From Camellia lanceoleosa (taxonomy: Eukaryota > Streptophyta > Magnoliopsida > Ericales > Theaceae): DNA of 64,000 nt. This document shows positions 24,714-34,902 of this stretch, piece by piece (the first letter of the stretch is position 1; every line of letters begins with the position of its first letter). Below the pieces are notes generated by a model. The model ran no database searches. It was not told the origin of the DNA and saw only the letters and a list, made by a program, of their open reading frames with translations. The DNA lies in the NCBI GenBank assembly GCA_025200525.1, contig CM045762.1, forward strand, positions 127,911,752 through 127,975,751, read 5' to 3'. Made by a program: the position numbers and the translations under genes.

Positions 24714-25984
24714 GAGTCCGGATCCTCTCCAACTTGAATCTCCGTCTGTTCCTCCGGGCGACGGATGAGATTGAGCCACGTCACCCTTCAAGAAATGCAT
24801 GGTTCAGATTTGTTTTTTTAAACAAAAAAATTTCAAAACATACCACACTTAATTATTCTCTTTTTCTATGAACCTTCTCTCTCTTCCTCACTGCACGCAT
24901 ACGTGGGTCACACATCCCACCACACACGCTCACTCACACACACACACACACACACACTCTCTCTCTCTCTCTTCTAATAAAAATTTAAAAAAAATATTTT
25001 AATCTTTTTCATTTTATTTTCATAATATATATAATTTTTAATATAAAACTTTAATTTTATAACATTAATATCATTGAAAATATACCTTTAAAATGAGATT
25101 AATATTAAATATATATAATAAAAATTTAAAATAAATAAAAACTAATTACGATTTTAGTTATGTTTTCAAATTATTATTTTTTAAATATAAAAATTAATTT
25201 GATGAAATAAACACACAAAAATCATATATTTTTGAAATTCTCAACAACAATCTTCATTCCAAAAAAAATATATATATATAAATAATGACTTTTAATTTAA
25301 TTTTATTAACCAAACTGGTTTATAATTTTTTTAAAGAAAATAAAAAAAATTCTATATTTGATTTACACCAATGCATAGATTGAATTTGTGTTTTAAAGAA
25401 AATAAAAAATTACATCTATGCACAAAAGTCATTATTTTCATATATTTTTTTTGGAATGAAGATTATTTTTGAGAATTTCAAAAATATATGATTTTTGTGT
25501 GTTTATTTTCATCAAAATAATTTTTATATTTTAAAAATAATACTTTGAAAGCATAACTAAATATAGTAATTACTTTTTATTTATTTTAAATTTTTATTAA
25601 ATATATTTAATATTAGTCTTATTTTAAAAGTATATTTTTAATGATATTAATTTTATAAAAAAAATTTATTTAAAAAATTATATATATATTATGAAAATAA
25701 AATGAAAAAGATTAAAATAATTTTTTTATTTTTATTAGAAATGTGGTAGAGAGAGAGTATGTGTGATTTTGATTTATTTATTTTTGTTGGAAATGAGAGA
25801 GAGAGAGAGTGTGAGTGTGAGAGTGTTAGTGGAGTGTATGTGTCAGAGAGTGTGCGCTGTGAGTGGACGGAGAGAGAGTGGAAGAAGAGAGAGATTTGGT
25901 TTGAAACAAATCTGAGACGTGGCTCAATCTCATCCGTCGCCCGGAGGAACGGACGGAGATTCAAGCTGGAGAGGATCCGGACTC
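24714..25984. mobile_element. Long-TIR hairpin element (Mutator-like, non-autonomous)
   Basis: The ends are GAGTCCGGATCCTCTCC and its inverse GGAGAGGATCCGGACTC. The flanking direct repeat GTCCTTTAAT is exact over 10 bp (24704-24713 and 25985-25994). The inverted arms are long: about 24714-25300 pairs with about 25420-25984, leaving a short loop. The outer 75 bp of each arm is GC-richer and nearly identical; the inner part is AT-rich and more diverged, with CA/CT microsatellite drift in both arms. Long arms plus a 9-11 bp duplication fit a MULE-derived foldback. There is no transposase ORF. It lies about 0.7 kb upstream of the kinase start. Confidence 0.88.
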
Positions 25985-25994
25985 GTCCTTTAAT

Positions 25995-26301
25995 AGCCTT
26001 GATGGAAAAATCAAGTGATGGCATTGAAGGCAAAAAGTGATTGCTGCTGAATATTTGTCCTCAACCCAGACTTCACAAATTAGAAATAAGATCCATGAAG
26101 ACCTTGAATCCGGAAAGCCTGGTGAGTGATCTAGGTTGATGAGCTCTAGTTATGGGTGGCGCCATGGTTGGTGTGCTTTGAGGACTCAGTATATTTTGTA
26201 CTGCTGGTGATGTTGTGTCACCGGTGATGCTGGGTTTATCAGTAGCATCCAATTCGCGAGTTTTAGGCACTGCTGTATGTTCGTCCTCCCGAGTTTTGCT
26301 G
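25995..26301. other. Unassigned sequence between hairpin element and SYS1 fragment
   Basis: No recognisable protein. The 78-codon minus ORF (26073-26309) and the first part of the plus ORF from 26215 do not resemble a family I know. It may be further decayed flank of the SYS1 copy. Confidence 0.4.
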
Positions 26302-26575
26302 TCCGTCATTGCTGCATTTGTTCTCAGCTCATTTTCTGGAGCTGTTTATATGCTTTATTTTATTGAGTGGGCAAAGCAGTGCTTAGGTCTCTCAGCTACT
26401 CTCTACATCATCCACCTCTTTGTATGCATCAGATACGGAGGTTGGCCTTCATCAATAGCTTGGTGGGTTGTGAATGGGTCTGGAGTTGCAGTGATGGTAT
26501 TGTTAGGTGAATAGTTATGCAGAAAACGTGAGCTGCGAGAAATACCCATAGCGAGATATCGTTCAACGAATCTCT
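26302..26575 (+). pseudogene. SYS1: SYS1-like Golgi membrane protein fragment, nonsense-broken
   Basis: The reading frame gives IAAFVLSSFSGAVYMLYFIE, then LSATLYIIHLFVC and YGGWPSSIAWWVVNGSG, ending in LLGE, a TAG at 26512-26514, and LCRKRELREIPIARYR in the same frame. This is the C-terminal half of plant SYS1, a small multi-pass Golgi protein that in yeast and animals recruits ARL-type GTPases. The stop replaces the residue before LC, and the N-terminal half is missing, so it is a partial pseudogene. I saw no intron in the retained part. It sits between the hairpin element and an LTR, so it may be an old duplicated fragment. Confidence 0.8.
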
Positions 26576-26699
26576 TACTTCTTCAACCGCATTGTGCTCA
26601 CCATTTCAAGCTCAACGACCTCAGATTTGTCCACAATGGCCCAATTCTGAAAAATCTACAAATGTAGGTAATTTTGACCGCTTCCATTTTCCCTTATAC

Positions 26700-28374
26700 G
26701 CAGTCATAGGTTGGAATTTTGAAGAGTCATGTGTGTGAAATGAAACCCGAGAGCTCTGAGGCTTTGGATTGGGCTTTTGAATACCTAGGGTTTGTGTGAA
26801 TCTGGCTTGAGCTCTGTTACAAAGCTGGATATTGGTTGGTTTGGCTCTAAATGGATGATACCACTACTGAGTTACCAAAGTGAAGAATTTGGTGAGATTA
26901 AAGTTTTGACCGGTAGAGATTAAAATCCATCAAGATCAAAAACTTGGATTTTTGCGTGTTTCATCGTCAAACTTGAGGTAGGGATAACCTACTCCTCTTT
27001 ATGAGCTTTGTCTTTAAATTTTAGCATTTTGATATGTTGGGGGTTGTTGGGTAATTTTGAAAGTTTAGGCTTTTGTGTAAGTTTACAAAAGTTGGGGTTT
27101 TAAATATATAAAACCTATATGCATGTTTAGCATGAAGAAATGGAATTAATGTTGAAACATTGATGAAAATGGAACCTTAGGGTTGTAATGTTAATTATGG
27201 AAAAATGCCCTAATTACATTGGTTAATTAATTGGTATAATTAATTGTGAGAAATGAGGAATTGAAATGGGAATGTTAGAAATGGGAATGTATGGGATTAA
27301 AGGGTGTAGTTGAATTATTTATCGCTCACCTAGTTGAAATGTTGATTTTATATTCATTTTGTGTATTTATTTTCTGTTTAGAAATAACTGCTTTGGGCTA
27401 TCGGTGGAGGATAGTCTTGATTGTTGTAGACAATGCATGATGATTAGGCAAACTAAAACTAATCACTAGAATGTGTCATTGAGTATGATGTTTGAAAGAA
27501 TACATTAACTTTATGTATTGATTGATGATGTGTATAATAATTGTTTATATGCATTGTGTTGTGTTGGAGTAGCGAGGGGATGTGCTCCACGGTTTAGGGG
27601 AAGAGAGTGGATGGACCTCTAAACCGGGTGTTGTGTGGGAGAAGAGAGGGGATGGACTCCGTAGATACAACTCGTATGCTTATCTGTTGAAGTGTTGATA
27701 TAGCTCATATGCTTATCGTTGGAAGTGTGATATAGTTCTTATACTTATCAGTGGAAGTGTTGATATAGCTCATATGCTTATCTGTTGATGTATTGATATA
27801 GCTAGTATGCTTATCTATTGTGAAATGAGGAAATGTTTAAAATGAGTTACTGTTAAATATCGGTTATTTGGTCAGGTTCTGGACTATGGTTATAAATTGA
27901 GAATTGAAAAGGAATGGAAAATGAAACTGTAATGTGTTATGAAAGAATGTAAAAGTGTTAACCATCTATCAAATTGTTAATCTTTTAGTCATTGTTCATA
28001 GCTGGTTTAGAGTATTTCTACTGGGCTGTTAGCTCATCCTATACGGGAATATCATTTTCAGGTACATGTAGCATGCCACCTCCAGGGACATAGCTTGGGA
28101 GGCTAGAGGCGGACAGACTTTTGTTGTCTTTCCTTGTTTTGATGTATTACATGTAGATTCAAGCCAAGGGCTTAATGTGTAATTGAGTTAGTACTCTCTT
28201 TTTGTAACCAAGTGATAACTTGGAAAGCTGTAAGCCCTTAGGGCATTTACTATGTTGTTAACATGTAATACTTTTTGTAATGAATTACTCTGATGAATAG
28301 AAGGATGTTGATATTTTATATATCAATGCATGTTAATATTGTGGGTTTAATGTTATTATTTTGAGGGTGTTACA
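26700..28374 (+). mobile_element. LTR fragment of the G/H family, plus orientation
   Basis: The 3' end is intact (TTGAGGGTGTTACA at 28374). It shares ordered blocks with LTRs G and H: CTTGAGGTAGGGATA near 26972, CGGTGGAGGATAGTCTTGAT near 27402, the GATAGCTCATATGCTTATC repeat, TACTGGGC..TAGCTCA near 28020, CAGGTACATGTAGCATGCCA near 28061 and TAACATGTAATAC near 28259. The 5' boundary is not resolved, and no target duplication matches the TAAAT that follows the end. It lacks the GC palindrome array of its relatives. No internal region adjoins it. Confidence 0.75.
27663..27828 (+). repeat. About 38-bp tandem repeat in the LTR fragment
   Basis: Four to five imperfect copies of GATATAGCTCATATGCTTAT with GTTGAAGTGT spacers. 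The same repeat lies at the same place in LTR H (61183-61380) and, more diverged, in LTR G near 48205-48300. Confidence 0.85.
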
Positions 28375-28952
28375 TAAATTGACATAATATGAAAAATTAA
28401 AAGGCAAACTTGATATAGATAATTGAAATTATAGTGACCAAATTGACAAAAAAAAAAAAAAAAACAATTTACAACAACGACAAGTATAATTTGGCCAAAA
28501 AAATTATCGTACTGATGAGGCCTATAAGGATTTTGCTGTATTTGATTGAGAGATTTGAAAAGAGAAAAGAAAAAAATAGTTAAAATGTGAATAAAATATA
28601 TCTATATTTTACCTAGTTTCATACACATTTTTCTTTTTTCTTTTCAAATCTCTTCATAAATTTTTTAACCAAACACAACGTTAATGTATTGAAACATGCA
28701 TACCACAAATGTAAACACATTGGACAAGGATCTTCGGTAGGACTTGACTGCACTTAACTATTGTGGTAAGGGACTAAAATGTGACAAAATATATACTTTG
28801 AGAATAGATAAGCAGCAAAGAATATATTTTAGGGATCACATAAGTATTTGGTAATTTTGATTTTGTTGAAACTTAAATATAAAATTATGAAAATATTCCA
28901 ACTCCATTAATCAATTTAGTTTGACAAATTAACATTACATTTTGCATACTTA
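28375..28952. other. AT-rich spacer, no feature recognised
   Basis: AT-rich sequence with a poly-A run near 28449 and an imperfect inverted pair AAAGAAAAA/TTTTTCTTTT near 28560-28640. No coding potential seen. Confidence 0.5.
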
Positions 28953-29135
28953 GGACATGTTTGACAATTGGCTAAAATAATTAAAAAGGTCAAAGATTAT
29001 TTTTTTTATTTTTTATTTTTTTGAAAAGAGGTAAAAAACTATTCCTAAACACTTTTATACTTTCCTCTCATATTTTAGTTAAAAAGTCAAAAAAAAAAAA
29101 AAAAACTACTAAAATAACAATTTCCCAAACAAACC
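28953..29135. mobile_element. PIF/Harbinger-type (Tourist-like) MITE, 183 bp
   Basis: The ends GGACATGTTTGACAATTGG and CAATTTCCCAAACAAACC form imperfect inverted repeats. TTA flanks it on both sides (28950-28952 and 29136-29138), the target duplication of PIF/Harbinger elements. The interior has AAAAAGGTCAAAG words. Confidence 0.75.
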
Positions 29136-29138
29136 TTA

Positions 29139-29449
29139 GGGCATGTTTGTTTGACTGACTCAAAGAGGGGATTGGATTGCTAGTAAGACTACTTGGCTTG
29201 TTTGGTAAGCCTTATTTATTCCTAACCAAAAAAAAAAAAAATGATATTTGTTTTAGAATTTTTTATTTTATATAAAAATAATTTAACAATTCCATCACTA
29301 TCTCTTCCACTATCATCAAAACAAACACATTTTTAATTAATCCCTCACTAATAATTTTCATATTAATAATGTCTTCACTAATTATCTTTTCACTAACTAT
29401 TCTCTCACTAATAATCTCATCCAACTTATTACGTCAAATAAACGTGGCC
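29139..29449. mobile_element. PIF/Harbinger-type (Tourist-like) MITE, 311 bp
   Basis: The ends GGGCATGTTTGTTTGACTGA and ACGTCAAATAAACGTGGCC are inverted repeats. TTA flanks it at 29136-29138 and 29450-29452. It abuts the previous MITE and shares its TTA. The interior is rich in CTCACTAAT words. Confidence 0.78.
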
Positions 29450-29797
29450 TTATTATATTTTCATATGCATTGTTAAGTTGGCTAATTTTGGATAGGCCTG
29501 TCTTCCCCAGATAAAAAGCAAGCCCAATCATCCTATTCTATTTCAGCTCCCAAACCTCAATTTTCTGTTTTGACCAAATGTCCTCCCAATCAGCAAATCT
29601 GGATCTTCTAGAGTAATTTTAAAAAAAATGATTTTAAATTAATTTTCTAATTGGTTGAAATTTAATTTTACAAAAATTAGGAGCCCGTTTGTTTTCTGAG
29701 TTGAGGCTTGGGGTTAGGATTAGTAGTGAGGTTGGATTCACAATATCACGTTTGTTTGCAAAATAGCCACTGGACTGATAATTCGTTCGGACTCTAG

Positions 29798-30025
29798 GCC
29801 CCGTTTGGGGACTTACTTTTTTAGCCAATTAGTCAAAAAGTTACTAAATTAGCCAAAAAGCCAACCACTCATACCAAAAAGTCAAAGATTCTCTTTTCTC
29901 TCTACTTTTTGCACATCTTTTCGTAATTAGCCAAAAAGTCATCCCAAACATACAAGTTTTTTTTACCTACCTTTTTAGCCAAATAGCCAAAAAGTTACTA
30001 AATTAGCATGTTCCCAAACGAGGCC
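29798..30025. mobile_element. MITE with GGCCCCGTTTGGGGAC ends
   Basis: The inverted ends are GGCCCCGTTTGGGGAC and GTTCCCAAACGAGGCC, 228 bp apart, with AGCCAAAAAGTCA words inside. It appears to sit within a second MITE-like sequence whose left end is near 29688 (GAGCCCGTTTGTTTTC). No target duplication could be fixed by eye. Confidence 0.7.
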
Positions 30026-30144
30026 TGAATCCCCTCTAACGAGGGGATTAACAAAGGTGCAGAGGACTTGGTATTAGAATTGAAGCCGTTGGTATTAGAG
30101 TGTGAATGACGATTTTGCCCACAAAAATGTTTTTTCCATCTCTA

Positions 30145-30434
30145 GAAAATATTAACAAACCTAGAAATTTACAGAAAATTGGCTCAAATGATTCAACATT
30201 GTTGTTCTGATCCACAAACATCCACAAACCCAAAAATTTGCAAGAAAAAAAAAAAATCATACCCGAATGAAGCCATCATTATTTCTTCCTTCGATCTTAA
30301 GAAAATATCAACAAACCCAAAAATTTACAAAAAATTGGCTCAAATGAGACAACATCGTCATTCTCATCCACAAACCCAGAAATTTGCAAGAAAAAAAAAT
30401 CATACCCGAATGAAGCAGCATCATTGTTCTCATT
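30145..30434 (+). repeat. Tandem duplication, unit about 156 bp
   Basis: 30145-30300 and 30301-30434 carry the same ordered words: GAAAATAT(T/C)AACAAAC, AAAATTGGCTCAAATGA, CAAGAAAAAAAA, ATCATACCCGAATGAAGC. Two copies, moderately diverged, non-coding. Confidence 0.85.
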
Positions 30435-31507
30435 AAGGTTGATGATCGAGATCTTGTTCTTCGTCACTGTCAGCCTTAGATGGATAAAGTAAAAATGTCA
30501 TCATCAGCCTTACATGGATGAAGTCACAAAGTGAAAGGCAACATCTTTTTCTTAATGTTTTGAATACTTTTTCAAAACCATAGACTGGTTTTGGAGAAAC
30601 CATTGGTTGGTTTCTTTATTAATAATAATAATAATAATAATAAAAGATTAATAGTTGAATTTTTTTTTAATTATATAATTTTAATTATAATTTTTGAATA
30701 GTTTAATTGGGTAATGTATTTATTAATTGTTATAAGCTTAAATTTAATATTAATACAACAAGGGTATTTGTGTAATTTTATATGGTTAATCCTATCCATA
30801 TCTCTTAAAACAAACATGAACTATTACTAGTCCATTGGTTATCAAACAAACACATTTTTCTTAATCCCCTCACTAGTAATCTCCTCACTAACAGTCTCCT
30901 CACTATTAATCCCTTCACTATCAATTCCCTCTGGCCACGTTTGTTTGGCGGATTAGGTTGGATGAGATTGTCAGTGAATGGATTGTTAATGTGGGGATTG
31001 ATAGTGAGGGGATTAAGTAAAAGTATGTTTGTTTTGATGATAGTGTGAGAGATAATTAGTGATGGGATTGTTAAATTATTTTTGTATAAAATAAATAAAT
31101 AAATTATTTCTATATTAAAAAAAATTAAAACAAATATTAAAGTAAACAAGTGCACTTGGTAAAAAAAAATGAAATTAAAAAAATAATTTTTTTATATAAA
31201 ATAGACTCAATCCCCTCACTATTTTCCTAATCCCACCCAAAATCTACCCAAGCTAATCCCCCTGTGTGAGGGTATTCATAGTCCCATGGGACTACTAGTC
31301 CCCTCCTATTTTTTCCAAGCAAACATGGGCTATGTAGGACCCACGGGATTGGTAGTCCAATCCCCCCACCTATGGAGCCAAACAAACATGGCCTCTATTC
31401 TATCTCTGAAAAAAAGGGGCCCTAGAGGTATAACAACAATACAAAAAATTAGTTTAGGGTCACTTTAAGAAAAATCATTCTAAATAATCTTGACTTTGGA
31501 ACTTAAG
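30435..31507. mobile_element. Cluster of nested MITE-like repeats
   Basis: Several element-end words occur here: CATGAACTATTACTAG near 30816, GGCCACGTTTGTTTGGCGG near 30934, CCAAGCAAACATGGGC near 31313 and AAACAAACATGGCC near 31380. Between them are repeated CCCTCACTA(A/T)TA and GGATTGTTAATG words. They look like overlapping or nested MITEs whose individual boundaries I cannot separate. No gene is seen. Confidence 0.5.
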
Positions 31508-31515
31508 ATTGTTCT

Positions 31516-32171
31516 TAGGGCTGAGTAAGGAATCCGTGAAATCCGTAATCCTATTCAGTCCAGTTCAATCTAGTAGGTTTGGATTGGTTTTTTGAATCCG
31601 TGGTTCGGTTCCAGATTGAAAAATTAAAAATCCGTAGTTCACGGATTGGTTCCGGATTAAACCTCACGGTTTCGGATTGGAACTGATCCGCACCGTATAT
31701 AAATAGTTTATATTTTTATTATACACCCTCCTGCATAGTATCTTCTCTTATTTCATATAAAACTTAAATCCAAATCTAAACTTGCATAGTATCTTCTTTT
31801 ATTATTTTTGTTTACTAGTTTTTAGTGTTAATTTGTAATGGTTTAAATACTTATAGTGAAACTAGTTTCCTTATGGTTGTTTAAATTCTAGAACAGTTTG
31901 TCGCTATTATGAAAAGACATGTTGCTATTGTGAAACTAATATGGTGCTATATTTATATTTTTATGAAAATAAAGTGTTATATATATTTTTGTTATTTAAT
32001 TATATAAATCTATGGTCCTAAACCGATCTAATCCGTGTTTAAATAGATTGGTTCGGATTTGTTCCACGATTTAAACGGATTGGATTGGTTCTAATTTTTC
32101 AGAATCCGTAAATAACGGATTGGTCCTGGTTTTACTCCAATCCGATCTAATCTGGACCATGCTCACCCCTA
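31516..32171. mobile_element. hAT-type non-autonomous element, 656 bp
   Basis: The ends TAGGGCTGAGTAAGGAATCC and GGACCATGCTCACCCCTA are inverted. An exact 8-bp target duplication ATTGTTCT flanks it (31508-31515 and 32172-32179), as for hAT elements. The interior repeats AATCCG/CGGATT words in both orientations and has no transposase ORF. Confidence 0.88.
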
Positions 32172-32275
32172 ATTGTTCTTATATGTTATTATCATCTCTC
32201 TTGTACTCCGGTTTTTTTGTTTTTTTTCTTTTTTTTTTTTAAATATATTTTCCCTACTTATAAATGAAATTCTTA

Positions 32276-32543
32276 GGCCAAGTTTGGCATGTGTTAAAAA
32301 AGTTAAAAAGTCAAAAAGTTACTTAAAAAGTTAAAAAGTTATCACTATTCACCAAAAGTCAAAAGGTACAGCTGCACAACTCTCAATCCTAATTTTTCTC
32401 TACACACTAATTTATACAATTTTTTAATATACATTTTTTCATAAAAAGTCAAAAAGTTAACCTAAACAACCATATTTTTTTCCTCAATTTTTTAGTTTAA
32501 AAAATCAAAAAATAAACTTATATAAGATATCCCAAACAATCCG
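32276..32543. mobile_element. PIF/Harbinger-type MITE, 268 bp
   Basis: The ends GGCCAAGTTTGGCATG and TCCCAAACAATCCG are roughly inverted, with TTA on both sides (32273-32275 and 32544-32546). The interior has AGTTAAAAAGTCAAAA words like the MITEs at 28953 and 29798, probably the same family. Confidence 0.7.
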
Positions 32544-32723
32544 TTAATATAAAAATAAAAACTATCCTTACTAGATGTGAAACTTGAGTTTGAGTCTTAT
32601 CAATACAAATGTAATTTTTCTTCATTTTACGTGTAGTTTTATGTGACCTATTTGTTTGTTTGTTTGTTTATTTTTTTAATATAATTATTTTAAATAATTC
32701 ACAATGGATTATCTAATTCTTAA

Positions 32724-32988
32724 TGGTCATGTTTGATTCACAATATTAATAGTGAAATATTAATAATCCTATTAAATTAGTATAGTATTCACTATTCAAT
32801 TGGATTAATATCCATTGGATTAATAATCTCACTCCTACCCTATTATTAATAATTCTATAAATTTGTTGGATTAATTATCCATTGAATTAATAATCCTAAA
32901 TCAAAATATTAAAACAAATATAAAATAATTAAATTCACGAATTAATAATCTCAATCTCATACTCTAATCTACCTAATCAAATATGCCC
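32724..32988. mobile_element. MITE-like element with TGGTCATGTTTGATT ends
   Basis: The inverted ends TGGTCATGTTTGATTC and CTAATCAAATATGCCCA enclose AT-rich sequence full of ATTAATAATC words in both orientations. The target duplication is unclear. Confidence 0.55.
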
Positions 32989-33506
32989 AATATGTCTTAC
33001 TTGACACTACACCACTACATCATAAGATGGGTTTAAGAGAAAGGATTGCATGTATTAGAGGACTAGTCAAAGCAAAGTCCCACGTGCCTATTTTATTTCC
33101 GGGGAGTGGTGGAGATCTTTATAAATTTTCCACAATTTATTTTATAGTGATATAATTTGATAAGTATCAATTTTTAATTAATTAAATACTCAATGATATG
33201 AGACCGATTACTCTTATCACATCAGTATAAATATATTTATGTGTACAAAAAAAGAACCTCAAATATTATTGTTATCTCTCCAACTCGCTGCCCCACTAAA
33301 AATAAAAATAAAACACCTATGGTGTCGAATTATTTATTCAATAAAACAATAATTTAAAACAAATCACTAGAGGACAACGTCCTCTTCGAGTCTTTAATAA
33401 ATGTATAGATAGATCCATAGGATTTGCACAAAACAGGAATTCGACTGATGAAAGATCCTTTCCCATATATATATGTCTAATCGAAAAATTGTGGACGTTG
33501 TTGTTA
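32989..33506. other. AT-rich spacer, no feature recognised
   Basis: No coding region or repeat boundary that I can support. The final TTA (33504-33506) is the left target site of the next element. Confidence 0.45.
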
Positions 33507-34081
33507 CATCATCTCTAACGATTCATCAAACTCAGTATCAAATTTAAAATTTGATGAAAAAGTTACTGTTCATTGCTTCAACAGTTGCACCAAATCGATA
33601 TCAAAATGAGATTTTACCAAACATTTCATCAAACTGAGAACAGGCGAAGCATTTCACTAAATCACTGTTATTGACCGTTGGGTTATAACAACCGGTCGAC
33701 CAGCTGGTGGACCGGCCGGTTGACCAACCGGTCAATCAGTAAAAGATTCAAACAATTCAGGAAAAAAAATTCAAACCGGTAAAAAAAATATATATATATA
33801 TTTTTTTTGCCTAACCGGTCAACCGGCCGGTCGACCACCCGGTCGTCCCGAAAAAAGTTCAGAAAGTTCAAAAAAAAGTTCAGACAATTCAAAAAAAAAA
33901 AAAAAAAAAAATTTTTTTTTGCCTAACTGGTCAACCGGCCGGTCGACCACCCGATTGTTCCGGGACAGATTTGGTGAAAGGTGAATTGTTGGAACATGTG
34001 ATACCAGATTTGGTGAAATGAGTCATTTTTTACTCAAATTTAATGAAAAATCTGATATATGATTCACCGTTGGAGATGCTC
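33507..34081. mobile_element. PIF/Harbinger-type element carrying CCGGTCGACC repeats
   Basis: The ends CATCATCTCTAACGATTCATC and, inverted, GAGCATCTCCAACGGTGAATC match, with TTA at 33504-33506 and 34082-34084. Inside are repeated words CAACCGGCCGGTCGACCA, CACCCGGTCG and AACCGGT, in two to three tandem blocks of about 130-140 bp (about 33690-33965) joined by A- and T-runs. Ends of the GAGCATCTCCAAC type are common in plant MITEs. No ORF of meaning. Confidence 0.75.
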
Positions 34082-34235
34082 TTATACCTTCTCATGGAAT
34101 GTGTGGTGAAAACAAAAGGCACTTGGGCAATTAATTACTGCCCAGTCAAACACAATGTAATTTATTAAATTGAAAATTGTATTTATATCACTAGTTGTAA
34201 TTATCATTTCGTATATTATTTATGTAAATATATTG

Positions 34236-34600
34236 AATAATGTTATATATACTAACGAATGTACTAATTAGTATACTGATTAATGATGTGATATAATTTA
34301 AAAGATTTTTAGTATTTATAATTTGTATAATGAGTAAGGTTAATAATAATGTCCTAATTAGTGTTGATACACTAGTTAGTACAGTAATTGGTATATGTAG
34401 CACCACTGAAATATATTTGATATGAATAATGCTATATCCACCAATTAGTGTATTAACTAGTACTAATTGATGATGTGACATAATTTAAGATATTTTTGAT
34501 ATTTGTAATTTGTATAACGAGTGTGGTCAATAATAATGTCATAACTAGTATTAATACATTAGTTAGTACACTAATTAGTGCATATATCACTACTCACTTA
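34236..34600. mobile_element. Two tandem copies of a small MITE-like unit
   Basis: The unit (about 175 bp) occurs at about 34236-34409 and 34425-34600. Both copies start AATAATG(T/C)TATAT, contain GATGTGA(T/C)ATAATTTAA and AATAATAATGTC, and end with a TTAGTACA(G/C)TAATT inverted partner of the start. It is a foldback unit in direct tandem. Confidence 0.7.
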
Positions 34601-34902
34601 ATATCTTTAATTTAAAAATTAATAATTAATAAAAAGTACCAAAGGCAAAGAATATATTAATATGATTGATACAAGCTGTAACAAAATTTGATGACTCGTG
34701 CATATAATGTATTTTTAGTGGGTTTTTGACTTTTTAAAAATTTTGGTAAATTTTTTTTTTTACCTTTTTTATTTATTTTTTTGGGTGTGTGACTTTTTTT
34801 ATTAAAAAATCTTGTTGGAAAATGACAGTCATTTGGACGATTTTAATATGAAAAAATGAACATGCTAATTTTTTGAAAGAGAAATGATAACAAGCCCTTG
34901 GT

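Noticed and set aside
25759..26040. ORFs over the right arm of the hairpin element
   Set aside because: Composed of GA/CT microsatellite translation and inverted-repeat sequence; the left arm gives unrelated frames.
26590..28379. Solo LTR with duplication for the 26.7-28.4 kb piece
   Set aside because: The TAAAT after the 3' end has no partner before a TG or TA start upstream; left as a fragment.
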